DNA from: Bacteroidaceae bacterium
GTDB taxonomy: Bacteria > Bacteroidota > Bacteroidia > Bacteroidales > Bacteroidaceae
Assembly: GCA_017536765.1 (NCBI GenBank)
Contig: JAFXGV010000032.1
Span: 1-43,080 of the forward strand
Direction: 5' to 3'
DNA length: 43,080 nt
Below, one piece after another: positions 1-8,515 of the stretch. The notes beneath the pieces were generated by a model. It was given only the letters and a program-made list of their open reading frames with translations. It made no database searches and had not been told where the DNA came from. Positions within the stretch are counted from its first letter, which is position 1, and the number at the start of each line of letters is the position of its first letter. The translations under genes were made by a program, and so were the position numbers.

Positions 1-2
1 TA

Positions 3-1082
3 TACTCTTCGGCAGTAATTGGAGCGAACGTACACGCTATTATATTTTATGACAAGGATGGCGGTGTAATAAGCGGTGTGGAAGGAGATGCAACAAATGC
101 TGTGGGCACCCTCTCATTTACCGAAGAACAACTAAAGGCCGATAGCTTCAGGGTACAATTTTATGCTAATAGCGAAGCTATGGCCGAAAAACGCAGTATC
201 TGCTATGTTACGAGGTATATGCAGCTCCCTACAAGTGTTCGTGTGAATAACCTTGAAAACGATGTAGCGGAACTGATTAAAGGCAACGGCTTGAAGGTGT
301 TGATATTTGGCGATTCAATAACCACTAATGCCGATTTTTCAATAAATGAAAACCACCAGACAACAGCTTATACTTTCAAAGAGAAAGGTAACGGTTATGA
401 AGATGAAAACGGGAATTGGGTGAGTTTCAGTATGTGGCCATACCTGATGACAAAGTACCTCTCTTGTTCCGACGTGCGCAACTATGCACAGAACGGTGCA
501 TCATATACTGAAAGAGAGAGAGAAAGCGGCTATGAGAGGCAAAATTTGTCTTATCAGGTTAAGCTGGCTTTGAACGACAGGACAAACCCCAATGGCGCAT
601 TCACTACCGATGGAGATTTTGTTCCCGATGTGATAATCTTTGCACTGGGAACAAATGACGGCAATCCAAACGATACTTATGACAGTGCAATGGCAAAAAC
701 GGTAACACTTGCCGATGGCAAGACGTTTGATGTGGAGGCTACTTTGGCTAACCTTGATGTTACAAAAACTTGTGAGGCTATGAGGTATGCGTTCCTCAAG
801 GTGAAGCAGGCCTTCCCTCAATCGCTGTGTCTGTGTGTACTTCCTATTCAAAGAGCCAATACGGAAAACCTGGGAATTAACGATGTGTTGGAGAAGATGG
901 CCAAGAGATATTCGATTAAGATAGTCGATGGTTATTCGGAACTTGGCGTTGTGCGCGATTTGGAGATATGGAATGGCTTTGGCACAAACCTCAAAGATGG
1001 TTTGCACCCCAATGACAAGGGGCAGAAGCTATATACTCGTATGATGGTTAACGCTATTAAGAATAATTGGTTGGCTTTGTAA
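3..1082 (+). CDS. SGNH/GDSL-family hydrolase, 5' truncated by the window edge
   Basis: The frame is open from base 3 to the stop at 1080-1082, so the gene starts before the window; the GTG at 78 is internal. About 359 residues are visible. The first ~90 look like a beta-rich accessory region. An SGNH hydrolase domain follows: block I is FGDSIT (nucleophile Ser about visible residue 105), block II is NYAQNGAS (Gly), block III is ALGTNDGN (Asn) and block V is DGLHPND (Asp and His). All four catalytic blocks are present, so the enzyme is probably active. Family members are esterases, lipases or carbohydrate O-deacetylases; the substrate cannot be read. It converges on a deacetylase-like gene beside an exopolysaccharide operon, so acetyl removal from glycans is a reasonable inference only. 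Confidence 0.85.
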   Translation, partial: YSSAVIGANVHAIIFYDKDGGVISGVEGDATNAVGTLSFTEEQLKADSFRVQFYANSEAMAEKRSICYVTRYMQLPTSVRVNNLENDVAELIKGNGLKVLIFGDSITTNADFSINENHQTTAYTFKEKGNGYEDENGNWVSFSMWPYLMTKYLSCSDVRNYAQNGASYTERERESGYERQNLSYQVKLALNDRTNPNGAFTTDGDFVPDVIIFALGTNDGNPNDTYDSAMAKTVTLADGKTFDVEATLANLDVTKTCEAMRYAFLKVKQAFPQSLCLCVLPIQRANTENLGINDVLEKMAKRYSIKIVDGYSELGVVRDLEIWNGFGTNLKDGLHPNDKGQKLYTRMMVNAIKNNWLAL

Positions 1083-1113
1083 TCAATTTCATATATGGTG
1101 GAAGGGATAATTT

Positions 1114-1161
1114 AATCAAAGAGTGCCACACCCAAAATTTTGGGTGTGGCACTCTTTGATT
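1114..1161. terminator. Bidirectional terminator, perfect 24-bp palindrome
   Basis: Bases 1114-1137 are an exact inverted copy of 1138-1161, centred on AAAA|TTTT. The structure lies between two convergent genes, 31 bp after the upstream stop and 35 bp before the other gene's stop. The right side ends in a short T-run, and the complementary run serves the minus strand. This arrangement fits a shared rho-independent terminator. Confidence 0.85.
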
Positions 1162-1196
1162 TTCAGACTTTTGTTATTTGCAGCTTATATATTCAA

Positions 1197-3479
1197 TTAT
1201 AGTCTGATGAATTGCTTCTTGCCGTTAATTATGTACATTCCGCTTTGTGTTATAGTATCGATTTTTCTTCCTTGTAGGTCGAAAACCCTTTTTTCATTTT
1301 TTACACTAACGCTCTCAATGCCTGTTGTTCCATCCATAAAACGGAAATTAATGCACTTGGACTGAGCCGCAGTGTTCTTCACCGGCAAGTATGCCTTGTT
1401 TTCATTGTTATAAAATAGTTCGTTGTCAATTTGGGCTTGGTATAAACCAACTTTATTCTCAACATTGGCCAGAACATAATATGTAGTATTCGCATCGGCT
1501 TTTATATACTCATTTATTGATGTGCCTTTGAGCAAATTGTTGTTTATTGAATCAGTTGAAGCTATGCTATGTGTATAGACAAAAGGATATTCTCCACTCT
1601 CGCCTCTCACAATAACACCTTGCTGTGCAGGGATTATCCCGGTAGTAATTTTCTTGAGTGTTATGTACTGGTTGTTCTCATTGTCGGTTTTTACTCCATC
1701 TTTCACATAGTATACATCAACACCTTCGGGTATTACCGTGTTCATATAAAGACACATAGTAGCCCATCCGCTTTCGCCTATTGAAAGATTGTACTTGGAT
1801 GTGTTCGGATCGTTTCTGGTCCAATTGTATAGACTCAATTCAATTTTGTCCCAAGGGTATTCGCTGTCCAGTGCAGTAAAGCGTCCGTATGGCATATCCA
1901 TACAGTTGTCGCCTTTAGAGTAAGTTCCGTAGGGGTTGGAAGAGGGTGTCACAGCTTGAATACCAAAATATTTGAGCAGATGGTATTGTATTATTGTGGG
2001 GAAATTGTCGTGTGGAACATATGCGTTGATATCTGCATTATACCATCTTTTCCAAGCATCCTTTGTTCTTTTGAATCCTTGGTAGAATTGCGCATAGGAT
2101 AGTTTGTCTGTGTGCAATGTGAAACCGTGTGTAATTGTGCCCCAGCCGGCATCTGTCATCTCTTTGTATTCATCTTGTGAGAGAGCATATGATGGCGGCA
2201 CATCATCGTTCATATTTACTCCTTCGATGATGTATGGCAATGTAGGCTTGACATCGAATTTTTCAAAGATGGCGCGTACGTTCTTGTTGGTCCAATGCGA
2301 CTTTTGTCTGTCGTCGAACATTAGATGGTATGTGTAGCCTGTAGCCTCTTTCTTGCCTTGCAAAATGTCGAGGCTCTCCTGATATGATATGTGCTTCATA
2401 CCCCTGTCCTTGAAATAGGACATATAATCGTAGAGTCTTTTTGTTGATATATAGAGATATTTGTTCACATAATCACCCTCGTAGATATAATGCAGGGCAT
2501 TTATTATTGGTATATATCTTGTCTTGTAATCTTCAATTTGAACACTTGTAACTTCGCTTATAAAACTTTCATCGTTAAGCTCTACCTGAATGTAGGGTGA
2601 TGTTATTGTTCTTTTCATTTCGTGGTGCAGCCACATACCATCGAAAACAGTTTCTATAACACGTGTGTTTCCGTCCTCTACAAGAATGTTGAATTGTAGC
2701 GTGTGCTCAAATCCGATATCATTGCTACGTATAAGAGTGGGGTAGCTGTCCCAGTACTCCTGGCCTGTATAAAGCGAGGAACCCACCTGCACAAAAGGTA
2801 TTTCCTTGTGGTATTTTGTCAGGTTTACTTTATCAAAGTTGTTTATGTCGTTAAACAAGAATTCTGCGGTGTTTATCTTGACAATCTCAAAAATTTGGGT
2901 GAGTTCATTATCTGCAAGCATCGCTTCAACCAACTCATCTACATTTTTGTAGTTTTCAAGTGCATATTGTCTTAATATCGAGCCATCAGCATATGATATT
3001 GTAAAGTAATTGTCATCCTTTGCAATGTAACATCCCTCTAATTCTGCAGGCATATATTCCCTGATATTGGTGGTTCCATCAAGGTTTACATCTACAACCG
3101 GATATTTGACGCGTATTGTAAAGATATCCTGGCCATAATTATTCATCTTTAAGGGCATTTCGGGAGTCCAGCTTGCTGTGACTTGTATCTTTGCATTATT
3201 CTTGTCAACATAATATGTTTCATTATTGTCTTCTACAGGTTGGACATACACGGTATTACAGTTTCTCACTATAGGGTTGGCTGCATCCAAGCATAGGGTG
3301 AAAAGTTTCTTTTGCTCGCTTTGCCTGTATATGGAACTACGTGTCTTGAACTTTATGGTAATGGTTGAAGATGTAGATGGTATTTCAATTCTGTTATTAG
3401 AATCGAATTTCACTTCCTGTGCATTCAGGCAAAGTGTAAAGATGTTCAGTAATAATAAGTAGTAAATCTTCTTTTTCAT
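1197..3479 (-). CDS. Secreted polysaccharide-deacetylase-like protein with Bacteroidales C-terminal tail
   Basis: I chose the ATG at 3479 (760 aa) because it begins a clear signal peptide, MKKKIYYLLLLNIFTLCLNA; an in-frame start 72 bp upstream would bury it. A long beta-rich N-terminal part contains a Ca-loop-like DVNLDGTTN. A NodB-like core at about residues 360-530 has LMFDD (Asp 389/390) and THGFTLH (His 451 and 456), resembling the metal-binding Asp and HxxxxH of polysaccharide deacetylases. Next comes a 'GWATMCL...IPEGV...IPAQQGVIVRGE' module common in secreted Bacteroides proteins. The tail has DLQGRK and GMYIINGKK, the type-A-like C-terminal signature. The substrate is unknown. It follows the last glycosyltransferase by 173 bp on the same strand, so it may be read with the polysaccharide operon or from its own promoter. 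Confidence 0.75.
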   Translation of the reverse strand: MKKKIYYLLLLNIFTLCLNAQEVKFDSNNRIEIPSTSSTITIKFKTRSSIYRQSEQKKLFTLCLDAANPIVRNCNTVYVQPVEDNNETYYVDKNNAKIQVTASWTPEMPLKMNNYGQDIFTIRVKYPVVDVNLDGTTNIREYMPAELEGCYIAKDDNYFTISYADGSILRQYALENYKNVDELVEAMLADNELTQIFEIVKINTAEFLFNDINNFDKVNLTKYHKEIPFVQVGSSLYTGQEYWDSYPTLIRSNDIGFEHTLQFNILVEDGNTRVIETVFDGMWLHHEMKRTITSPYIQVELNDESFISEVTSVQIEDYKTRYIPIINALHYIYEGDYVNKYLYISTKRLYDYMSYFKDRGMKHISYQESLDILQGKKEATGYTYHLMFDDRQKSHWTNKNVRAIFEKFDVKPTLPYIIEGVNMNDDVPPSYALSQDEYKEMTDAGWGTITHGFTLHTDKLSYAQFYQGFKRTKDAWKRWYNADINAYVPHDNFPTIIQYHLLKYFGIQAVTPSSNPYGTYSKGDNCMDMPYGRFTALDSEYPWDKIELSLYNWTRNDPNTSKYNLSIGESGWATMCLYMNTVIPEGVDVYYVKDGVKTDNENNQYITLKKITTGIIPAQQGVIVRGESGEYPFVYTHSIASTDSINNNLLKGTSINEYIKADANTTYYVLANVENKVGLYQAQIDNELFYNNENKAYLPVKNTAAQSKCINFRFMDGTTGIESVSVKNEKRVFDLQGRKIDTITQSGMYIINGKKQFIRL

Positions 3480-3582
3480 AAATTGTTTATTATCTATTTT
3501 TATTAGGTGATTATATAGAAATTTACACAAGGTTGTAATTTCCACGACCATATGGGAGGAAAAACTCTTATTAACGCCATTT

Positions 3583-3610
3583 GAGATTCTTCACTCCGTT
3601 CAGAATGACA
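3583..3610. repeat. REP-like intergenic element
   Basis: This short stretch contains ATTCT, then TCACTCCGTTC, then AGAAT, and ends in GACA. It resembles the 'GATTCTTC...TCAGAATGAC' palindromic repeats scattered between genes in many bacterial genomes. Only one copy is visible in this window, so its repeat nature rests on resemblance. Confidence 0.45.
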
Positions 3611-3652
3611 AGTCTTTATTATTTGTGTAGAATTCTATATAATTAACTTTTA

Positions 3653-4783
3653 TTATTCTTCTATGAGTTTTTTGCAAGCATTCAAATGACTGTTTACCAT
3701 ATTCTTGAGTGATGCCCTCGACAGAATGTTGGAACGGCTCTTTTTCCCCATAGCATTCTTTTCCTCGCGACTCAGGGATATGAATTCCTTCAGACGCCTC
3801 ATCTGCTCGTCTTTATCTCCAAAATTCTGCAACAGATAGCCGTTGCCGTCGATAAGGTCATAAACGGTTTCATCACCGTGAGTAGATATGATGGGTAGTT
3901 CATATGCCATAGCTTCGTTTACACCAAGTCCTCCTGTTCCGGGCATAAGGAATACATCGGCTTTCAGGAAGAAATCTGTGAGTTCTTCGCCATATTTTGC
4001 TCCGTGCAGGGTTATGCCCGTTTGTGCCTTCTCCGATTTTTGGGACAGATGGCTTTTAAGTCTTTCAAGCTCGGAACCGCCACCCACAATGTCAAATGTT
4101 ACATTGTAATTCTCGTCAATAAGTGCAGCTACTGCATCGATGGATGTTTCTATTCTTTTTTGCCAGGCAAGTGCACCAACATACAATATCTTCAAACTTC
4201 TGTTTGTAGAATCTTTAGCCGGTATCTCTTTGTGATTATCGACAATGGCTTCTACATTTATAGTATTTTGTGCAACAACAACGCGTTCTTTGGGAATTCC
4301 CAGATTTATGAAGTAATCGCGATATAGTGTGCCATAAGGAATTAGGATCTTTGCATTGCGATAAATGTAGTGATAGATTCTTTCTCTTATCTTGGATAAC
4401 CAACCTTTTAGGTCGGCACGCGTATAGTTACAACCCCAAATCGCATAAGGTATGTTGTTTTTCTTGCAGTAACGCAGTACTTGCCACTGCGATATATTAG
4501 TTTGGTTGAATTGGAATATTATTCCATCGGGCTTTTCCTCTTTTATAGCCTGGGGCAGGCCCACCATCTTTGAAAAGGAGAGCAACTTGAGGCTCTTTTT
4601 CACTGTTTCAAATTTCCTTGTCTTGTAGTTGTTGCTGTCGTCTTGCTTCACAACTTTGTTGGCGATGTATCCATAGAAAACCTTCATCTCTATGCCATTA
4701 GCTTCAAGCTCTTTTGAAAGGTTTGTAAAGAAGTCCTTCCTGTACGCAGGCAGGTTGCCATATACGAATATTATCTTTTTCAT
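3653..4783 (-). CDS. Glycosyltransferase family 4 (GT-B fold)
   Basis: The 376-aa protein has two Rossmann-like halves. The N-terminal half opens MKKIIFVYGNLPAYRKDFF. The C-terminal half carries the nucleotide-sugar site ILYVGALAWQKRIETSIDA and the donor-binding motif PGTGGLGVNEAMAYELPIIS. No signal peptide or membrane segment is seen, so it should act on the inner face of the cytoplasmic membrane, adding one sugar to a lipid-linked repeat unit. It is the last glycosyltransferase of the minus-strand operon, 24 bp after the upstream acyltransferase. Donor and acceptor cannot be deduced. Confidence 0.88.
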   Translation of the reverse strand: MKKIIFVYGNLPAYRKDFFTNLSKELEANGIEMKVFYGYIANKVVKQDDSNNYKTRKFETVKKSLKLLSFSKMVGLPQAIKEEKPDGIIFQFNQTNISQWQVLRYCKKNNIPYAIWGCNYTRADLKGWLSKIRERIYHYIYRNAKILIPYGTLYRDYFINLGIPKERVVVAQNTINVEAIVDNHKEIPAKDSTNRSLKILYVGALAWQKRIETSIDAVAALIDENYNVTFDIVGGGSELERLKSHLSQKSEKAQTGITLHGAKYGEELTDFFLKADVFLMPGTGGLGVNEAMAYELPIISTHGDETVYDLIDGNGYLLQNFGDKDEQMRRLKEFISLSREEKNAMGKKSRSNILSRASLKNMVNSHLNACKKLIEE

Positions 4784-4807
4784 AAATCTGTTTTATTGCT
4801 AAATACA

Positions 4808-5236
4808 CTATTCTTGTTTTACCAACTGTCCGAACTTTTTCGTATGAATACCTTGTTTGATAATCTTGGCTGGGTTTCCTGCTACAATACAATTGCTTGG
4901 CACATCTTTTGTTACAATAGCTCCACTGCCCACAATTACAGAATCACCAATCTTTACTCCGCACATAATTATGGCATTAGCACCAATGAAACATCGCTTT
5001 CCTATATATGTGTCTTTGTGTATTGCACGACAATAGTCATGAGTATATATTATTGCACCACCTGCAACGTATGATTCTTCATCTATATGGATACCTTTTG
5101 GATATGTCCCATCCAAGTGGGCTGCTGCTGCGATTCTAACTGTTGGATGTATATCCATTTTTTGAATTTTTACATATCGAAACTGCTTGATTGCTATTTT
5201 GATACGCCAAAACCAATGTCTTAAAAATTTTATCAT
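4808..5236 (-). CDS. LbH (hexapeptide-repeat) O-acyltransferase
   Basis: The 142-aa protein has a short basic N-terminus, then imperfect hexapeptide repeats such as TYIGKRCFIGANAIIMCGVKI and DSVIVGSGAIVTKD, then the family-typical end VPSNCIVAGNPAKIIK. These build a left-handed beta helix that is trimeric in relatives, which use acetyl-CoA. The size and the 'HDYCRAIHKDTYIGKRCFIG' stretch match maltose/WcaF-like sugar acetyltransferases. It lies between the TupA-like gene (12-bp gap) and the last GT4, so O-acetylation of a repeat-unit sugar is the likely role. Which hydroxyl is acylated is unknown. Confidence 0.85.
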   Translation of the reverse strand: MIKFLRHWFWRIKIAIKQFRYVKIQKMDIHPTVRIAAAAHLDGTYPKGIHIDEESYVAGGAIIYTHDYCRAIHKDTYIGKRCFIGANAIIMCGVKIGDSVIVGSGAIVTKDVPSNCIVAGNPAKIIKQGIHTKKFGQLVKQE

Positions 5237-5248
5237 AATAGTGCGGCT

Positions 5249-6175
5249 CTATTTTATTCGTTTAACTTTTGTCAAATCAATTTTGCTTCCAAGATATTTG
5301 TAATATTCTTCTGTAAAGTATCCAAAACCGGTAGAGAAAGTTAGTTCTCCAAATTTAGGAGTATTATCAACAATATAGAAATCAACTCTGACTTCGGGGA
5401 AACCCGCAGAAAGTTTTTTTGCAAACTGAAGCATAGACTCAAGACATTTTGGCTTAGGAATATGAATGTTGTCAATTTTGGGGTAATGACCTCCATAAAC
5501 AATATGATATGATATATCTTCCCACTCTGTAGAATATAATTTAAGTTTAAGAGACTCCTTTGTTCTGTCAAAGGTCATCAATATTGCTTCCGGTTCTCCG
5601 TTAATGCACCATACTTTGTAATCCACCATTGAACTTGGAGATATTTTGTTGAGTGTATTATCTTGTGTCAATAGTTCCTCTGCAATTATGTATGGTTCTA
5701 TTTTTAAGTAATGAAGTTGTGCTGATGAGTATCCGTATGGCCTTTTTACCCAATTCTTAAGGGCTTTCTTAGTTTTTTCAATGTCCAGTTCGTTTTTGTC
5801 TTTGACTATCATAACGGTGCCACATCCATTGTTGGCCTTCAAAACGAACTGTTTTGGCAATTTGTCAAAATCTATTTTGTAAGGATCTTTCCATGCACCA
5901 TAAAGTTTTACAAGAGTATCCTCGCAACCACGTTCCTTTATAAACTCTCTAACCTTATATTTGTCTGAACATAATGTCCAGAGATTAGTATCTGTATTGA
6001 GTTCCATCCATGCAATCTTTTCAATCAAATCCTGTGGATTCTCCCAGTTTATATTACGCCCCTTAACTTTCTTATACACGATATTTGCGGCTATCTTTGG
6101 GTTAATCTTGCATAATAATTTGTTTCTGTAGTACAGGTATTCCTTGTATACAGATAAGATGATTTTGTTTGCCAT
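5249..6175 (-). CDS. TupA-like ATP-grasp protein
   Basis: The 308-aa protein matches the ATP-grasp family named after TupA of teichuronic acid synthesis. The visible signature includes SDKYKVREFIKERG, then FVLKANNGCGTVMIVKDK (nucleotide-binding strand and Gly-rich loop), VDYKVWCINGEPEAI, and a C-terminal EVRVDFYIVDNTPKFGELTFS that would carry the metal-binding acidic residues. ATP-grasp enzymes usually join a carboxylate to an amine or thiol through an acyl-phosphate; family members are often labelled 'glycosyltransferase' without proof. With ManNAcA and GlcA predicted for this locus, amidation of a uronic acid is one possible role (inference). It is 2 bp downstream of a GT4 gene. Confidence 0.8.
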   Translation of the reverse strand: MANKIILSVYKEYLYYRNKLLCKINPKIAANIVYKKVKGRNINWENPQDLIEKIAWMELNTDTNLWTLCSDKYKVREFIKERGCEDTLVKLYGAWKDPYKIDFDKLPKQFVLKANNGCGTVMIVKDKNELDIEKTKKALKNWVKRPYGYSSAQLHYLKIEPYIIAEELLTQDNTLNKISPSSMVDYKVWCINGEPEAILMTFDRTKESLKLKLYSTEWEDISYHIVYGGHYPKIDNIHIPKPKCLESMLQFAKKLSAGFPEVRVDFYIVDNTPKFGELTFSTGFGYFTEEYYKYLGSKIDLTKVKRIK

Positions 6176-6177
6176 AT

Positions 6178-7236
6178 CTATAATACTTTATTATATGTTT
6201 CTATTAACTTCTTTGCAACCTCTATGGGCTGGTGCTTCTTTGAGATTGCAATTCTTTTTTCTCTTGTTTCAGACAGTTTCTCGTTCTCTATTGTCTTTTT
6301 AATGGCTTCATACAAGGCAACCTTGTCACCAGGAGTGAGCAGTGTTCCCACCTCGTCGCCTTTGATGATTTCAGGAATACCGCCTACTGTTGTTGAAATG
6401 ATGTAATGTCCATAGCTTAGTCCCTCAAGAATTGAAATTGGAAGTCCTTCAAAATAGGAAGGCAATATATAGACATCGCATTGGTTTAATAAATTTGTTT
6501 TCTTCTGACCATTTACCCAACCCTCATGTTTTACAATGTCTTGAAGCGAATTTTCTCCTATTATTCTGTTTAGTTTGTCAATCTCGCCGCCACCACCAAT
6601 GTGAAGCACCAATCTACCTTCAAATTCGTTCTTATGGTCTTTTATCACCTCAATGAGGTCATATATGCCTTTTTCCTTATAGACTTTTCCTAAATATAGA
6701 AAATGCTTGCAGGCGGCATTCTTTACGGTTTCATTGTATTGCGGTGCTTCTATTATATTGTTGACTTGAACAACATTTTTGCAACCAACTTTTTCTTTGA
6801 AGAACTTCTCCCAATATGATGTTAAAGCAATAACCACGTCACATTTGTTCAACATTGATTTTATCCATTCTGGCTTTGTCTCATAATATGCGGCAAAACC
6901 GCCACCGTGTATGTGCATAACAACTTTTCTGTTGTGCATTTTTGCTACCTTCATAAACAGTACGGAGTGCTGGAAACTACTGTATGAGGCCGAGTGTATA
7001 TGGATTATCCTTATACTTTTGTTGAACAATAGTTTGAAGAACAATCTTATCAGCGATATTATGATTGAAAAACGTCTTGCAATGACAGTCTTTCCTTTCA
7101 TTAAAGGCAGGAACTGAAACTCCTCAAATACATATTTGTCATAATTGTATATGACCTGTGTTATTCCTCCTTGTGGTGGAAGGTAGTGGGGAGCAATTGT
7201 TAATATGTGTTTACACAAATTCTTGTTAATAGGCAT
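6178..7236 (-). CDS. Glycosyltransferase family 4
   Basis: The 352-aa GT-B protein opens with an acceptor-side motif (HILTIAPHYLPPQGGITQVI). Its C-terminal nucleotide-sugar half contains FLYLGKVYKEKGIYDLIEVI, HIGGGGEID and the conserved YILPSYFEGLPISILEGLSYG, in which the E-x7-E pair (FEGLPISILE) contacts the donor. It is cytosolic. It sits 12 bp after the preceding GT4 and 2 bp before the TupA-like gene, with compact operon spacing. Linkage specificity cannot be assigned. Confidence 0.9.
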   Translation of the reverse strand: MPINKNLCKHILTIAPHYLPPQGGITQVIYNYDKYVFEEFQFLPLMKGKTVIARRFSIIISLIRLFFKLLFNKSIRIIHIHSASYSSFQHSVLFMKVAKMHNRKVVMHIHGGGFAAYYETKPEWIKSMLNKCDVVIALTSYWEKFFKEKVGCKNVVQVNNIIEAPQYNETVKNAACKHFLYLGKVYKEKGIYDLIEVIKDHKNEFEGRLVLHIGGGGEIDKLNRIIGENSLQDIVKHEGWVNGQKKTNLLNQCDVYILPSYFEGLPISILEGLSYGHYIISTTVGGIPEIIKGDEVGTLLTPGDKVALYEAIKKTIENEKLSETREKRIAISKKHQPIEVAKKLIETYNKVL

Positions 7237-7248
7237 TGTTTTGGTCTT

Positions 7249-8433
7249 TTAGAACAGTTCTATATATTTGTCGATCTCGCAAGTGTTGTCTTTTGTGTTA
7301 AGTGATATATTTTTAATTATTCTATTCCTTAATTCTTTATTTTTTAGTAATTCACATATTCCATTTGCCAAACTTTCCGGAAACATTTCTGTGATAATCC
7401 CTGTTTCAAGGTGTGTAATAGCATCGGTTACTGTGCTGTAATTGGTTGCGACAATAGGTTTGCCAAGTAATTTTGCTTCGTCAAGTACAATTGATTTGCC
7501 TTCATATTTCGAAGACTGTACGACAATGTCTGCATATCGCATATACTTATATGGATTCATTTGTGCTCCTATGAAGTAAACCTCGTTATCCAAACCTAAA
7601 TCACTTTTCTGTTTTTCAAGTTTTTCTTTAATCTTTCCACCTCCAACAATGTACCACACAAAATCAACCCCCCTCTCTTTGAGTATTTTTGCAGCATCAA
7701 GTGCCAAATCGTACGCTTTTATGGGATCAAGTCTTCCAACAGAGAGAATCTTCTTTTTATTTTTGTCTAAATATATCTCGTCAACTAAAGTTTCTTCTGA
7801 CATAGATTTTATTAATTGTTGAGATGTTATATTTTCAAGTATAGCAAACTTGTTGCTGGCGATATCTGGAAAATTCTTTATTAGAGAGTCTTTGCATATA
7901 TTTGATATGGTAACCACTTTGTCTGCTTTATTAAAGTAATACTTGTCAAACTCAGGAGAATATCCCCATTTGTCATATATAGTATGCATCCAAAGATATT
8001 TTTTCTTGGCTTTTATTTTATCAATAACAAAGTAATTAGCACTGCCTTCTATATATGAAACAGCAACATCGTATTCTTCTTCAATAACAGGTATTTCATC
8101 TTTCCACCTTGCCCATAAGTTCTGGATAACCGCATTTTTGCGGTTTATGATATTAGATAGAATTGTGCGTACAACTTTTTTAAACCAAAATAGAAATCCA
8201 TTTCTGTAAAAAAAACTTACATCTGATATTTTTCTCGATAAACAGGTGTATGGGAAGGGTACCTCTTTTACATTGATGTTGGCTGGCAGTAATTTGAGAA
8301 ATAATCCAGTTCTCTTAAGAAGATAAAGGTCTATTTCGTATTCTTCTGGTGGCAGCAGATTTAAAAGTGATACAAGACTTTTCTCAGCACCACCAACATT
8401 TAAAGAGTTGATTATAAATAATATCTTCTTCAT
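7249..8433 (-). CDS. Glycosyltransferase family 4
   Basis: The 394-aa protein starts with the classic FIINSLNVGGAEKSLVSLL motif of GT4 enzymes. The C-terminal half shows SVGRLDPIKAYDLALDAAKI, VGGGKIKEKLEKQ and VQSSKYEGKSIVLDEAKLLGKP (E-x7-E type). It has no signal peptide. The gene is strongly AT-rich compared with wecC and ugd in the same operon, which suggests the variable cassette was acquired separately. Its role is sugar addition to the undecaprenyl-linked repeat; the sugar is unknown. Confidence 0.9.
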   Translation of the reverse strand: MKKILFIINSLNVGGAEKSLVSLLNLLPPEEYEIDLYLLKRTGLFLKLLPANINVKEVPFPYTCLSRKISDVSFFYRNGFLFWFKKVVRTILSNIINRKNAVIQNLWARWKDEIPVIEEEYDVAVSYIEGSANYFVIDKIKAKKKYLWMHTIYDKWGYSPEFDKYYFNKADKVVTISNICKDSLIKNFPDIASNKFAILENITSQQLIKSMSEETLVDEIYLDKNKKKILSVGRLDPIKAYDLALDAAKILKERGVDFVWYIVGGGKIKEKLEKQKSDLGLDNEVYFIGAQMNPYKYMRYADIVVQSSKYEGKSIVLDEAKLLGKPIVATNYSTVTDAITHLETGIITEMFPESLANGICELLKNKELRNRIIKNISLNTKDNTCEIDKYIELF

Positions 8434-8515
8434 ATCATTTTAGTCCTTATGTTTAATGAATGTTTTGAGTTTGGGTATATGTAAAACATTCTAATTATCT
8501 ATTGTACATTATATC

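Noticed and set aside
52-100. GTG at 78 as the true start of the SGNH hydrolase
   Set aside because: The frame is open to the window edge and the upstream residues continue the same beta-rich pattern.
3020-3140. Dockerin domain in the deacetylase-like protein
   Set aside because: Only one Ca-loop-like DVNLDGTTN is visible; a dockerin needs two such repeats.
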